Shown here one piece after another: positions 1-9,284 of a DNA stretch of 64,000 nt. This stretch comes from an uncultured Algimonas sp. (GTDB taxonomy: Bacteria; Pseudomonadota; Alphaproteobacteria; Caulobacterales; Maricaulaceae), in NCBI GenBank assembly GCA_937923575.1, contig CALDUL010000024.1, positions 23,711 to 87,710 of the forward strand, read 5' to 3'. Positions within the stretch are counted from its first letter, which is position 1; the number at the start of each line of letters is the position of its first letter. Below the pieces are notes generated by a model. The model searched no databases. It worked only from the letters and a program-made list of their open reading frames with translations, and was not told the origin of the DNA. Both the position numbers and the translations under genes were made by a program.

Positions 1-2469
1 ACCGAGACCGTTTTCGAACGCTTTCTGAACAGCCACTTCGGCACCCAGGATGCTGCCCGTTTCACCGTTGCGAGTCCGCGTGTCGAGGAAAGTGACTGTG
101 CGTGCTTCGTCGGGCCCGTCGGGATTCGACGCGTTGCCCGCTGGGAAGATGACAGTGCCTTGAACGGGCAGGGTCTGCGATTCCAAGAAATTGCCGAATT
201 TCTTGTAGAAGCCCGTCACGCCGAAGAAGCTCAGGTCATCGACATACCATTCAAAAGCCGCGTCGAAGTTGTCCGATTCAAACGCTTCGAGGTTCGGGTT
301 GCCGCCCGAGCTGGTCGGGGCGTCGGCACGGCCGCCAAAGGCGTTCGCCACACCCAGTGCCGTCAGCGTTGGACGGGTCACGGTGCGCGATGCCGCCAGC
401 CGGACAATCTTGTCGTCAGCCACATCAAACTTGATATTGGCGGACGGCAGGACGTTGAGATACTCGTTCTCGACGGACACTTCGGTGGGTGCGTCGAAAA
501 TAGCGATCAGCTGCGTGTCCCCGTCCGACTCACGGAATTGCTGGACCGGCTGATCCACACCCGTGCTGCGGGTTTCCGTATAGGCAATGCGCAGGCCGAC
601 ATTCGCTTCGAACGGAATGTCGCCCAGCTGTTTGTCGTTGAAGGCATAGTTCACGAAGGCGGACGTCACGGTCTCATCGACGGCGAAGCTACCGGCTGGG
701 TTGAATTCGGGATCGTAGAAGCCGAGGAAACTGTCGGACGCATCGCGGCGACGGCGCAATTCCTCATCGGAAAGCGCACCACGACCCGAACGGTTCGGAT
801 CCGAAATGGCCGCATCCGAGTTGAGTTGCCCAAAGGCATCCTCGAAGCTGGCTGTCAGGAAGTTGAGCGGAATCTGGTCACGTCCATCGACACCGCCGAG
901 GAAGCCGTCGAGATTGACGCTTCGCAGAATGCTGTCGTCAAAATCCGTCGCATAGCCGCAATAGGCACAGAAGATGCCGCCGCCTTGGGTGGGCGAGAAG
1001 TTGTCGAACAGATCGCGCGATTTCGTACGGTCCGAATAGCTCGCACCCAACGAGATGGTCTCGCCGCCAGTCTTGCTGTCGATGTCGAAGCCGCCTTTGA
1101 GCTCGAAGACTTCGTCATCGATAACCGTGCGGTTGACGTTGACGAAGTGCAGCCGCTGGATGGACGTGTCCTGTGCGCCGACGATATTCGTCAAAGCCGT
1201 GATTTCGGAATCACCCGGCAGAGAGATCAGCGGAGAAACCGGCGCGAGCGCGCCCAGAACGACAAACGGGTTAATCCCGTCGCGTTCCGCTTTCGACGTC
1301 GAAACGTCGATATTGCCGCGAACGCGGTCCGAGAAATCATATTCGAGATTCGCACCGATCAGGTAGGTTTGGGCTTCGCGGTTGGCCGACGTAAGCACAT
1401 TGTCGTTCTGCGACGGGCCAGTTGTCAGACCGGGGTTGCGGTCCAGAAAATCGAGGCCCGGGCGGGAGAAGGACGTCACCGTCCCGTTGGCGTCCACAAC
1501 CGGATCAATGAAGGGCGGGCTGAAGAAGCCGGAGAATTGACGATCGAAAGATTCGATGTTGAACTCGGTATAAAGGCCATCGACGGTAAGGGTTAGATCG
1601 TCGTTCGGAGCAAACTGGAAGGTACCGTTTGCGGTGATGCGCTCGCGGTCCTGCGTATCGCGGGACACGATGGCCTGCTGCTGCACGCGCGCGCCCGCTG
1701 GCAGCATTTCCACATTGTCCTCATCCGTCAGGCCGGTCGCATTGGCTGTACCCGCGCCGCCCGTGTTGATGAAGGGCGCGTTGGAGCGCTCGGAAAAACC
1801 GTTTGTCAAAACGCGGTCGCGCTGCGCCTTGCGGTCGGAATAGGAGATGCCACCAGCGAAGCCGAAAGTCCGGTCTTCATTGCTCCAGGACCCGACCAGC
1901 GAGCCTTCGGGAGAGATTTCCTCGCGCAGCGTGTCATAGGTTCCGGACAGCGTCGCTGCGAGGTTGCGGCCGGAGCGGTCCAGAGGACGCGTCGTGACGA
2001 TGTTGACCAGCGCGCCAATGCCGCCGGACTGCTGGCTCGGCAGCGACGTCTTGAACACTTCAGCGCGGCTGATGATGTCGGACGACAGAACGTCGAAAGA
2101 GAATTCACGACCGTCATTGTCGGTCGCGACAGTGCGGTTGTTGATCGTCACCGTGTTGAATTCGGGGCCAAGACCGCGGACGGTGATGAACTGGCCCTCA
2201 CCGCCAGAGCGGTCAATGGCGACACCCGTGATACGCTGCAGGCTTTCCGCGATGTTTGTATCGGGGAATTTACCGACATCCTCGGCTGAGATGGCATCGA
2301 CAACGGAGCTGCTGTCGCGCTTGATGTCGAGTGACTGCTCGAGCGAGCTGCGGATGCCGGTCGCAATGACCTCATCCTCGAAGGGTGCGTCCTGCGCGGC
2401 GGCAGGCATGGCGGCGAGAAGTGTCAATGTGCCGGCCGAGCCAGCGAGGAGTGTACGGATAGTGGTCAT
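1..2469 (-). CDS. TonB-dependent receptor (partial, C-terminus beyond window edge)
   Basis: Outer-membrane TonB-dependent active transporter. The frame stays open on the minus strand from the ATG at 2469 to position 1, so the C-terminal barrel end lies outside the window. The start (MTTIRTLLAGSAGTLTLLA) gives a signal peptide ending near AAAQDA. A plug domain follows with typical motifs (VIATGIRSSLEQSL, DVGKFPDTNIAESLQRITG, VTVRGLGPEFNTV-like, IVTTRPLDRSG), as in the large Caulobacter/Xanthomonas receptor family. The substrate cannot be read from the sequence. A GlpR-like site at 2623-2640 upstream and the glpD and galTK neighbours suggest a glycerol- or galactose-containing ligand, which is inference. 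Confidence 0.93.
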   Translation of the reverse strand, partial: MTTIRTLLAGSAGTLTLLAAMPAAAQDAPFEDEVIATGIRSSLEQSLDIKRDSSSVVDAISAEDVGKFPDTNIAESLQRITGVAIDRSGGEGQFITVRGLGPEFNTVTINNRTVATDNDGREFSFDVLSSDIISRAEVFKTSLPSQQSGGIGALVNIVTTRPLDRSGRNLAATLSGTYDTLREEISPEGSLVGSWSNEDRTFGFAGGISYSDRKAQRDRVLTNGFSERSNAPFINTGGAGTANATGLTDEDNVEMLPAGARVQQQAIVSRDTQDRERITANGTFQFAPNDDLTLTVDGLYTEFNIESFDRQFSGFFSPPFIDPVVDANGTVTSFSRPGLDFLDRNPGLTTGPSQNDNVLTSANREAQTYLIGANLEYDFSDRVRGNIDVSTSKAERDGINPFVVLGALAPVSPLISLPGDSEITALTNIVGAQDTSIQRLHFVNVNRTVIDDEVFELKGGFDIDSKTGGETISLGASYSDRTKSRDLFDNFSPTQGGGIFCAYCGYATDFDDSILRSVNLDGFLGGVDGRDQIPLNFLTASFEDAFGQLNSDAAISDPNRSGRGALSDEELRRRRDASDSFLGFYDPEFNPAGSFAVDETVTSAFVNYAFNDKQLGDIPFEANVGLRIAYTETRSTGVDQPVQQFRESDGDTQLIAIFDAPTEVSVENEYLNVLPSANIKFDVADDKIVRLAASRTVTRPTLTALGVANAFGGRADAPTSSGGNPNLEAFESDNFDAAFEWYVDDLSFFGVTGFYKKFGNFLESQTLPVQGTVIFPAGNASNPDGPDEARTVTFLDTRTRNGETGSILGAEVAVQKAFENGLG

Positions 2470-2622
2470 GCTGTTTCCCCCAGGAAGTTACCGAAGCCCG
2501 CTTCTACGGGTCTTTGCTAGTCCGACCACCCGTCCGCTTGCGCGGGTCGAGGGGGCGTTCCAAGTCTATTGGCGACGGGTTGCCGTCACGATGGTAGAGG
2601 GTCAAGCGCCCGCTCCGCTAAA

Positions 2623-2640
2623 TTGTTGTTTTCCGAACAT
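2623..2640 (-). promoter_or_regulatory. Putative DeoR/GlpR-type operator half-site upstream of the TonB receptor
   Basis: On the minus strand this reads ATGTTCGGAAAACAACAA. Its first nine bases match the sites in front of glpD (4286-4305) and galT (5199-5216) at all but the eighth base, and the second half is degenerate. It lies about 155-170 bases upstream of the receptor start. Function is inferred from this similarity only. Confidence 0.4.
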
Positions 2641-2643
2641 TGT

Positions 2644-2655
2644 TGCAAATTTGCA
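2644..2655. promoter_or_regulatory. Perfect 12-base palindrome beside the receptor promoter
   Basis: TGCAAATTTGCA is a perfect palindrome between the glpD stop and the GlpR-like half-site, in the intergenic region that must hold the receptor promoter. It could be an operator for another regulator or part of a short hairpin. No binding protein can be assigned. Confidence 0.25.
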
Positions 2656-4209
2656 TCATGACACCGCTGTCACTTCGCCGGATTGGCTCGCATTCAGCCC
2701 CGAAATGCGCGATTTTACAAAGGACTCGATGCGAGTTTTGTTGGATTTCGAACAATGCAACCCGGCTTTAGTGCGTCGCCACAGAATATCGTGCGCGCTC
2801 AGGGCCCATTCCTGAGACATGAGATAGTCAACCTCGGCTTCGCTCAATTCCTCACCGAATAGCTCGCCAACGCCCTTTTCAAGCACATCATCGATGCGTG
2901 TGCCGTAGCGGCGGCAAAGTCGGTCCAGATAGGACGGAGGCACGGAAGGATAGCGCTCTCTTGCCTCGGCGCGGAAGCGGCCGAAATCGGCCTCTGGAAT
3001 ATCTCCGCCCGGTAGGGTCGAAGTCTCCGTCCATGCCGGCCCGGCCTCGGGCCAGGCAGGCAGCAGACGCGATAGCGCATGCTCCGCCAGGCGGCGCGAC
3101 GTGGTGATCTTGCCACCATAGACCGTCAGCACCGGGGCCTGCACTCCACCCTGCAGATCCAATACATAGTCGCGCGTCACCTCCGACGCGGCAGAGCTGT
3201 GGTCTTCATAGAGCGGGCGCACTCCGGAATAGGTGTGGACCACGTCGCTCGGCGAAAGTGGCTTGGCGAAATATTCGCTCGCAGCCGCGCAGAGATAGGA
3301 CACCTCTTCAGGCGTCGCGACGACCGGCCCCTCGCCGCGCCGATACGGCACATCGGTGGTCCCGATCAGCGTATAGTCACGCTCATAGGGAATGGCGAAA
3401 ATGATCCGCCCGTCATCGTTCTGGAAAATGTAATTGTGATCGCCGGAATAATGGCGCGGCACGACGATGTGGCTCCCTTTGACCAGCCGCACCTGAGCAC
3501 TGTTGAGCCCCGGCTGCACCAGTCGCGATACAGCATCCACCCAAGGCCCGGCCGCGTTGACGATACCGCGGCAACGCACAGTTGCCTGCGTTCCGTCTCG
3601 GTCGGTCAGCTGCGCGATATAGCCGGCCTCGTCGGGCAGCGGGGTCAGCGCGGTCACCTCCGTGCGCGTGCGAATGTCGGCCCCGCGTTCGGCCGCGTCG
3701 CGCGCATTGAGCACGACAAGCCGCGCATCCTCGACCCAACAATCGGAATATTCGAACCCCGCCGTCAGGTGATCCTTGAGTTGTCCGGCCAGTGGCCCGC
3801 TGTCGAGGCGCACGGAACGGGTTGCGGGCAACATCTTCCGCCCACCCAGATGATCATACAAAAACAGCCCCATGCGCAGCAGCCATTTGGGTCGGCGTTG
3901 CGGCTCATAGGGCAGAACAAATCGCAGCGGCCATATGATATGCGGCGCGGCGCGCAACAGAACTTCGCGCTCGATCAGCGCATGGCGTACCAATTTGAAG
4001 TCGTATTGTTCGAGATAGCGTAGACCGCCATGGATTAGCTTGGTGGAAGCCGAGCTGGTATGCCCGCCCAGGTCGTCGCGTTCCGCCAACACGACGGACA
4101 ATCCGCGGCCTGCCGCATCGCGAGCAATCGCCGTGCCGTTGATCCCGCCGCCAATGACGAGCAGGTCGACACTGTTCGAATTGCTGGTGTGTGAGACCTC
4201 GACCGACAT
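2656..4209 (-). CDS. glpD: Glycerol-3-phosphate dehydrogenase, FAD-dependent
   Basis: 517 residues, the usual length of aerobic GlpD. It oxidises sn-glycerol-3-phosphate to dihydroxyacetone phosphate at the inner membrane and passes electrons to quinone. The N-terminus has the FAD dinucleotide-binding motif (VIGGGINGTAIARDAAGRG) and the family signature TKLIHGGLRYLEQYDF. A C-terminal domain ends with the characteristic DILWRRTKAGLH. The ATG at 4209 follows an upstream region containing a GlpR-type operator (4286-4305), and the regulator gene lies immediately upstream on the same strand. No glycerol kinase or facilitator is in the window. Confidence 0.96.
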   Translation of the reverse strand: MSVEVSHTSNSNSVDLLVIGGGINGTAIARDAAGRGLSVVLAERDDLGGHTSSASTKLIHGGLRYLEQYDFKLVRHALIEREVLLRAAPHIIWPLRFVLPYEPQRRPKWLLRMGLFLYDHLGGRKMLPATRSVRLDSGPLAGQLKDHLTAGFEYSDCWVEDARLVVLNARDAAERGADIRTRTEVTALTPLPDEAGYIAQLTDRDGTQATVRCRGIVNAAGPWVDAVSRLVQPGLNSAQVRLVKGSHIVVPRHYSGDHNYIFQNDDGRIIFAIPYERDYTLIGTTDVPYRRGEGPVVATPEEVSYLCAAASEYFAKPLSPSDVVHTYSGVRPLYEDHSSAASEVTRDYVLDLQGGVQAPVLTVYGGKITTSRRLAEHALSRLLPAWPEAGPAWTETSTLPGGDIPEADFGRFRAEARERYPSVPPSYLDRLCRRYGTRIDDVLEKGVGELFGEELSEAEVDYLMSQEWALSAHDILWRRTKAGLHCSKSNKTRIESFVKSRISGLNASQSGEVTAVS

Positions 4210-4285
4210 GCAGATGGCTCCCCCGAGCGGACTTCTTGGGCGGCCTCCGCACCGCTCTCGGGTTGAGCATCTAAAACGAACAATC

Positions 4286-4305
4286 TATGTTCGCAAACGA
4301 AAACG
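4286..4305 (-). promoter_or_regulatory. GlpR-type operator upstream of glpD
   Basis: TATGTTCGCAAACGAAAACG matches 17 of 20 positions of the GlpR consensus known from enterobacteria (WATKYTCGWWAWMGAWMATW), with the symmetric TTCG/CGAA core. It lies about 80 bases upstream of the glpD start. A second CGAACAAT half-site is a few bases away, at about 4277-4284. Confidence 0.6.
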
Positions 4306-4331
4306 TCTGCGCCGACCATCAGCCTTCCGGT

Positions 4332-5105
4332 TCAGTCCGTCGCAAGCTTCACATCGAGCCCTGCAGCGTCGCACAACTGGCTGTAAGTCGCGGACAATGG
4401 GGCGTCCGTGACCAGAACATCCAGATTGGACAGATGCCCCAGCCGATTCATGGCGCGACGGCCGAACTTATGCTGATCGGCCACGAGTATGGTCCGGCGA
4501 GAATTGCGTAGAATGGCCTGCGCCGTGCGAATCTCTTCCATATCGAAGTCGAGCAGAGAGCCATCCTCATCGATTCCGCTGATACCGACGATCCCAATAT
4601 CCGTGCGGAAACTGTCGACAAACTCCACTGCCGCCGCCCCCGTGATTCCGCCGTCCTGATTGCGGACCTGCCCGCCCGCAAGCATGATGGAGAAGCTTGC
4701 ATTGCGGCTGAGTATCTGCGCAACATTGATGTTGTTGGTGATGACGTGGAGATCGCGGTGGCCCATCAACGCCTGCGCCACCGCCTCCGTTGTCGTGCCA
4801 ATATTGAGAAACAGGGACGCTCCGTTTGGGACGAGTGACGCAGTCAACTCTGCAATCTTGCGTTTCGCCTGCACACCGCTGCGCTGGCGATCGGCATAGG
4901 GTTGATTTTCGATACTCTTCGCCTGGCCCGCGCCGCCGTGAAATCGTGTCAACAAGCCCCGCTCGGAAAGTTCGTTCAGGTCGCGCCGGATAGTCTGCGG
5001 CGTGACGCTGAATTTCGTGACCATCGACTCGGTCGCAACAAAGCCGTCACGCGCGACCATGTCGACAATGGCGGTTTGCCGTTCGGAAAGTTCGGATGCG
5101 CTCAT
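4332..5105 (-). CDS. glpR: DeoR/GlpR-family transcriptional repressor
   Basis: 257 residues. The N-terminal DeoR-type winged helix-turn-helix covers about residues 6-60 (FSVTPQTIRRDLNELSERG, then LLTRFHGGA). The C-terminal DeoR sensor domain (about 75-235) resembles ribose-5-phosphate isomerase/NagB folds and senses sugar phosphates; motifs include LFLNIGTTTEAVA and LVADQHKFGRRA. Lying between glpD and divergent galTK, it is best placed as the repressor of both. GlpR responds to glycerol-3-phosphate in other bacteria, but a galactose-derived effector cannot be excluded here. The symbol is by family and context. Confidence 0.85.
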   Translation of the reverse strand: MSASELSERQTAIVDMVARDGFVATESMVTKFSVTPQTIRRDLNELSERGLLTRFHGGAGQAKSIENQPYADRQRSGVQAKRKIAELTASLVPNGASLFLNIGTTTEAVAQALMGHRDLHVITNNINVAQILSRNASFSIMLAGGQVRNQDGGITGAAAVEFVDSFRTDIGIVGISGIDEDGSLLDFDMEEIRTAQAILRNSRRTILVADQHKFGRRAMNRLGHLSNLDVLVTDAPLSATYSQLCDAAGLDVKLATD

Positions 5106-5198
5106 ACCTCCGACCTAAATAAAAAAACGAAAAACACAAACCTCACCCGATAATATACTAAATCTCCGCTGGATTTCCTCGGTCCATTTGAATAGCGG

Positions 5199-5216
5199 AT
5201 GTTCGAAATCGAAACC
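5199..5216 (+). promoter_or_regulatory. GlpR-like operator immediately upstream of galT
   Basis: ATGTTCGAAATCGAAACC has a near-perfect TTCGA/TCGAA dyad and matches the glpD site at 15 of 18 positions. It ends about 17 bases before the galT start, a position suited to repression. This ties the DeoR-type regulator to galTK as well as glpD. Confidence 0.5.
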
Positions 5217-5233
5217 CACTCCCGGCCGCTTTC

Positions 5234-6328
5234 ATGACCGACGATCACCAGACCCTGCCACACTCGCCCACCGGATCACCCGTCGGCCGGACTGTGCACA
5301 AGCGGACCTTTATAAAGGCGGATGGTCGGCCGCTTCGCCTCTATGGCTACACGCCACATACCGAAACGCCCCTACCGCAAGAGGGCGGTGAGGTCGCAAA
5401 AGGTGGCGAGCTACGCTGGCACCCATTGCGGCGCGAGTGGAATGTCTACGCCCCGCACCGTCAGAACCGGACCTTCAAGCCATCGTCGGCCAATGATCCC
5501 CTCGCCCCGTCGCAACCCGGCGGCCCCAAGACGGAAATACCGTTCACCGACTTCGAAGTGGCCGTCTTCGAAAACAAGTTTACCAGCCTGCATCGCGACG
5601 CGCCGGAGCCCGGCCCTGTCCCCGGGGTGGAGAGCGCGGTCGCACGCGGCCATTGCGACGTCATCGTCTATACACCGGAGCAGTCCGGCAGTCTGCACAC
5701 GGTCGGACAGGACCGCCGCCGCCTGCTACTCGCCACGTGGTGTGACCGCTATGACGATTTGTTCTCGCAAGGTTGTCGTTTCGTCCTGCCGTTCGAATCG
5801 CGCGGCGATGCGGTCGGCGTGACCCTCCACCACCCCCACGGCCAGATCTACGCCTTTCCCTTCGTGCCCAAGGTGCAGCGCGAAGCCGCCGTCGGCTTTC
5901 AAGGCGGCTATGATCTGGCCGGTCATATGGCGGAGGTGCGAAGCCGATATCAGGTAAGCGAGCGCGGCGGTATCGACGCGATCTGCCCACCCTTTGCGCG
6001 CTTTCCCTATGAAACCTGGCTGGTTCCGCGCCGCCCGGTCCGGGGGCCGTGGGACTTTACGGAGGACGAGGCGGACGGTTTCGCCCATCTGCTCGGCGAC
6101 ATGACCCGGCGCTATGACGCGCTGTTCGGTCAGGTCACGCCCTATATGCTGTCGCTTCACGCCGCGCCTGTCGGACAGGACAAGGACTGGCAGTTCCACG
6201 CGAGCTTCTACCCGCTCATGCGCTCGCCCGGTCGGATCAAATATCTGGCCAGTGTCGAGCAATCGACCGGAGCCTTCACGGTGGACGTCATGCCGGGTCG
6301 TGCCGCCCAAGAGCTGCGCGCGCTGTGA
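5234..6328 (+). CDS. galT: Galactose-1-phosphate uridylyltransferase
   Basis: 364 residues. Transfers UMP between UDP-glucose and galactose-1-phosphate in the Leloir pathway. The HIT-superfamily active-site motif HHPHGQ is near residue 200; the second His of HPH carries the uridylyl group in this family. Other GalT features are the N-terminal LRWHPLRREWNVYAPHRQ and a late PYMLSLHAAP/WQFHASFYPL block. The stop overlaps the galK GTG start by four bases, so the two are translationally coupled. No galE or galM is present nearby. The ATG at 5234 lacks a strong ribosome-binding site. Confidence 0.93.
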   Translation: MTDDHQTLPHSPTGSPVGRTVHKRTFIKADGRPLRLYGYTPHTETPLPQEGGEVAKGGELRWHPLRREWNVYAPHRQNRTFKPSSANDPLAPSQPGGPKTEIPFTDFEVAVFENKFTSLHRDAPEPGPVPGVESAVARGHCDVIVYTPEQSGSLHTVGQDRRRLLLATWCDRYDDLFSQGCRFVLPFESRGDAVGVTLHHPHGQIYAFPFVPKVQREAAVGFQGGYDLAGHMAEVRSRYQVSERGGIDAICPPFARFPYETWLVPRRPVRGPWDFTEDEADGFAHLLGDMTRRYDALFGQVTPYMLSLHAAPVGQDKDWQFHASFYPLMRSPGRIKYLASVEQSTGAFTVDVMPGRAAQELRAL

Positions 6329-7389
6329 TCGGCGAAACCTTCAAAAGCCTGTTCGACCGCCCCGCGGAAGCGCGCAGCTTCACGCCAGGTCGGGTCAATC
6401 TGATCGGCGAACATGTCGACTATAATGGCGGGCGGGTGCTGCCGACGGCGTTGTCGCTTGGCGTCGATCTCGCGATTGCCCCGCGCGAGGACGGGCGCAT
6501 TCGGGTTCATTCCGACAAGTTCGACGGCCAGGTGGAGCGGGATCTCTCGGAAACCGCCTCCGACCACTGGTCCGACTATATCGTTGGCACGGTCCAACTC
6601 GCGCGCGCCGAAGGCTTCGCGCCGGATGGGCTCGACATTGCGGCGGCCACCACCCTGCCCTTCGGCGCCGGCCTTTCGTCGTCCGCGGCGGTCACAGTCG
6701 GCGTGCTGAAGGCCTTGCGAGACCTTTCGGGGTCGGACCACAGCGACACCGATCTGGCCGTGCTCGCCCGACGGGTAGAGAACGACTTCATCGGCATGCC
6801 CTGCGGGATCATGGACCAGATGGCCGTTGCGATCGCGCGGCCCGGCCAGGCCCTGTCGCTCGACACGGACAGCCTCGCCTTCGATCTGATCGACCTGCCG
6901 GACACGCACCACATGGCAGTGATCCATTCCGGTGTGCGCCGCCAGCTCAATGAGGGGCGCTACCGCATTCGCAAGGAAGAGTGCGACGCGGTGAAGACGC
7001 ATGCAGGCCGCGACGACATCTGCCGGATGAGCGATGCGGAACTCGCGACATGCGAGAGTTTGCCCGCTCCGCTCTTTCGGCGCGCGCGCCACTGCGTGAC
7101 AGAGCATCGCCGTACTCTGAGAGCCGCCGAGGCGCTGAGCCAGTTGGACATGCTCGCTTTCGGCGCGCTGATGAATGCCAGCCACATCTCTATGCGCGAT
7201 GATTTCGAGATGTCCGTTCCGGCCGTGGACGCGCTGGTGGCCGACGCGCAAGAGCTCGGCGCGACAGGAGCGCGGCTCACGGGCGGCGGCTTTGGCGGCT
7301 GCATCGTCGCGTGTATCGAGGCAGGAAAGCGGGACAGCTGGCGCGACGCGCTTCTCGCCCGTCACCCCGACGCCTATTGGGTCGCCTGA
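6325..7389 (+). CDS. galK: Galactokinase
   Basis: 354-residue GHMP-family kinase that phosphorylates galactose at O1. It begins with GTG overlapping galT. The galactokinase signature GRVNLIGEHVDYNGGRVLP lies near residues 20-38. The GHMP ATP-binding motif (LPFGAGLSSSAAVTVGVLKA) is near 111-130, and the C-terminal GARLTGGGFGGCIVA glycine motif is present. It forms a two-gene operon with galT under the GlpR-like site. Confidence 0.95.
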   Translation: MIGETFKSLFDRPAEARSFTPGRVNLIGEHVDYNGGRVLPTALSLGVDLAIAPREDGRIRVHSDKFDGQVERDLSETASDHWSDYIVGTVQLARAEGFAPDGLDIAAATTLPFGAGLSSSAAVTVGVLKALRDLSGSDHSDTDLAVLARRVENDFIGMPCGIMDQMAVAIARPGQALSLDTDSLAFDLIDLPDTHHMAVIHSGVRRQLNEGRYRIRKEECDAVKTHAGRDDICRMSDAELATCESLPAPLFRRARHCVTEHRRTLRAAEALSQLDMLAFGALMNASHISMRDDFEMSVPAVDALVADAQELGATGARLTGGGFGGCIVACIEAGKRDSWRDALLARHPDAYWVA

Positions 7390-7612
7390 GAGATCGCCAT
7401 TCGCGACCTGCCTGGACGGGACACACTTTGCGTGGGACCCGCTCGATACCTTGATCAGATGCTTTGCAACATGCGCTGGATGCACCTCTGTCCTGACAAT
7501 GTTGATCTGAAGGTCGCCGGTTAGCCCGATCTCAGCCCCCACTTGAGAGCCAAGACACCTCTTGCGCAGTCGCCGCCTTGCGTTTGGCGCTCACTGGCCT
7601 AACGGCGCGCCC

Positions 7613-9196
7613 ATGCTGTCCATCACTGAACTCGATTACGCCGTGCAGGGCCGACCCCTGTTCACCAAGGCCTCCGCCTTTATCGCGGCGGGCTGGAAGG
7701 TCGGGCTGATCGGCCGCAACGGCACGGGAAAATCCACCCTGCTGCGGCTGGTGCGAGAGGAGATCGAAGAGGCGGCGAATGACGCGTCGATCAAGATCAG
7801 CCGCGGCGCGCGCCTGGGCTGGGTCGCGCAAGAAGTACCCGCGACAGACGACACCATCATGGAGGTCGTGCTGGCCGCCGATACCGAGCGTGCCCGGCTG
7901 ATGGCGGCGTCCGAGACGGAGACCGATCCCGACACGCTGGGCGAGATCTATGAGCGGCTAACGGATATGGATGCGTGGAACGCCGACACGCGCGCGGCCA
8001 TCGTGCTGTCGGGACTGGGCTTCAAGCCCGAAGACTTCCACCGCGCCACAAAGGAGTTCTCTGGCGGCTGGCGGATGCGCGCGGCTATTGCAGGCGTGCT
8101 GGTCAGTGAGCCCGATGTGCTGCTGCTGGATGAGCCGACCAACTATCTCGACCTCGAAGGCGCGGCCTGGCTGGAAGAGTATATCCGGGGCTATCCCTAC
8201 ACGGTCATCATGGTCAGCCACGACCGCGAGATGCTCAACCGATCCGTCACCCATACGCTGGCACTCGAACACCAGACGCTGACCATCACGCCCGGCGGCT
8301 ATGACGACTGGATGGAGCTGCGCGCGGCCAAGTCCGCACAGCTCGTTGCGCAGAAGGCCAAGCAGGACAAGGAGCGCGAGCATCTGCAAGCCTTTGTCGA
8401 CCGCTTCAAGGCCAAGGCGTCCAAGGCCCGTCAGGCCCAGTCGCGCGTCAAGATGCTGGAGAAAATGCAGGACATCGCCATTCCGATTGCCGAGCGCACC
8501 ACGCCCTTTTCCTTCCCCGAGCCCAAGGGCAAGCTCGCTCCGCCCATGCTGGAGCTGGAAAATGCCGATCTCGGTTATGGTGAGGACGCCAAGATCTTGA
8601 GCGGCGTGACTCTTCGCCTCGACCCCGAGGACCGCGTCGCCATCGTCGGTGCCAATGGTCAGGGCAAGACGACGCTGGTCAAATCCATTGCGCAGCGGCT
8701 GCCGCTGATGACCGGCAACCGCAAGGCACCGCGCGCGCTCAAGATCGGCTATTTCTCCCAAGACCAGCTGGACGAGCTGACCGAAGGCGAAACCGTGTTG
8801 GAGCATGTCGCCCAAGCCCTGCCGAAAGGCACGGCGCAGAGCCAGGCGCGCGCCAAGGCGGCGCAGATGGGCTTTTCCCATGCCAAGGTCGAGACACAGG
8901 TGGAGAAACTGTCGGGCGGCGAGAAGGTCCGGCTGCTGCTGGGCCTGATGTCGATCGAACGACCGCATGTGCTCATCCTCGACGAGCCCACCTCCCACCT
9001 CGATATCGATAGCCGCGAGGCGCTGATCTATGCGCTGAACGACTTTCCAGGCGCGGTGCTGCTGATCACTCACGATGTCTATCTGGCCGAGGCGACGGCC
9101 GACCAGCTCTGGCTTGTCAACAAGGGCCGCGCGACGCGCTATGACGGCGATTTGCGCGATTACAAGAAGCTGGTGATGCAGGCGGACCGCGCCTAG
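7613..9196 (+). CDS. ABC-F family ATPase
   Basis: About 527 residues from the ATG at 7613; the reading frame extends upstream but MLSITELDYAVQG is the family N-terminus. Two ABC domains have Walker A (GRNGTGKST near residue 36; GANGQGKTT in the second half), ABC signatures (FSGGWRMR and LSGGEKVR) and Walker B (LLLDEPTNYLD and LILDEPTSHLD). They are joined by the charged P-site-tRNA linker (about 245-300), with no transmembrane segment. ABC-F proteins act on ribosomes. The layout is closest to the YheS/Uup branch, and the exact paralogue is not certain. It appears functionally unrelated to its neighbours. Confidence 0.93.
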   Translation: MLSITELDYAVQGRPLFTKASAFIAAGWKVGLIGRNGTGKSTLLRLVREEIEEAANDASIKISRGARLGWVAQEVPATDDTIMEVVLAADTERARLMAASETETDPDTLGEIYERLTDMDAWNADTRAAIVLSGLGFKPEDFHRATKEFSGGWRMRAAIAGVLVSEPDVLLLDEPTNYLDLEGAAWLEEYIRGYPYTVIMVSHDREMLNRSVTHTLALEHQTLTITPGGYDDWMELRAAKSAQLVAQKAKQDKEREHLQAFVDRFKAKASKARQAQSRVKMLEKMQDIAIPIAERTTPFSFPEPKGKLAPPMLELENADLGYGEDAKILSGVTLRLDPEDRVAIVGANGQGKTTLVKSIAQRLPLMTGNRKAPRALKIGYFSQDQLDELTEGETVLEHVAQALPKGTAQSQARAKAAQMGFSHAKVETQVEKLSGGEKVRLLLGLMSIERPHVLILDEPTSHLDIDSREALIYALNDFPGAVLLITHDVYLAEATADQLWLVNKGRATRYDGDLRDYKKLVMQADRA

Positions 9197-9284
9197 CGGG
9201 TTCGCGCGCTTTGGACGGATGCCTTGCCGTCCTTCCACCCAGTCGCCATACCTTGTGCACGGCAGAGGTCATGGGGGCAGGATT

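Noticed and set aside
160..1596. Plus-strand open frame of 478 codons
   Set aside because: It is antisense to the TonB receptor, whose minus-strand frame gives signal-peptide, plug and barrel features. The antisense product has no recognisable domain.
6208..7542. Minus-strand open frame of 444 codons over galK
   Set aside because: Antisense to a galactokinase with all family motifs; high GC creates long mirror frames.
7958..9238. Minus-strand open frame of 426 codons
   Set aside because: Antisense to the ABC-F ATPase and without domain features.
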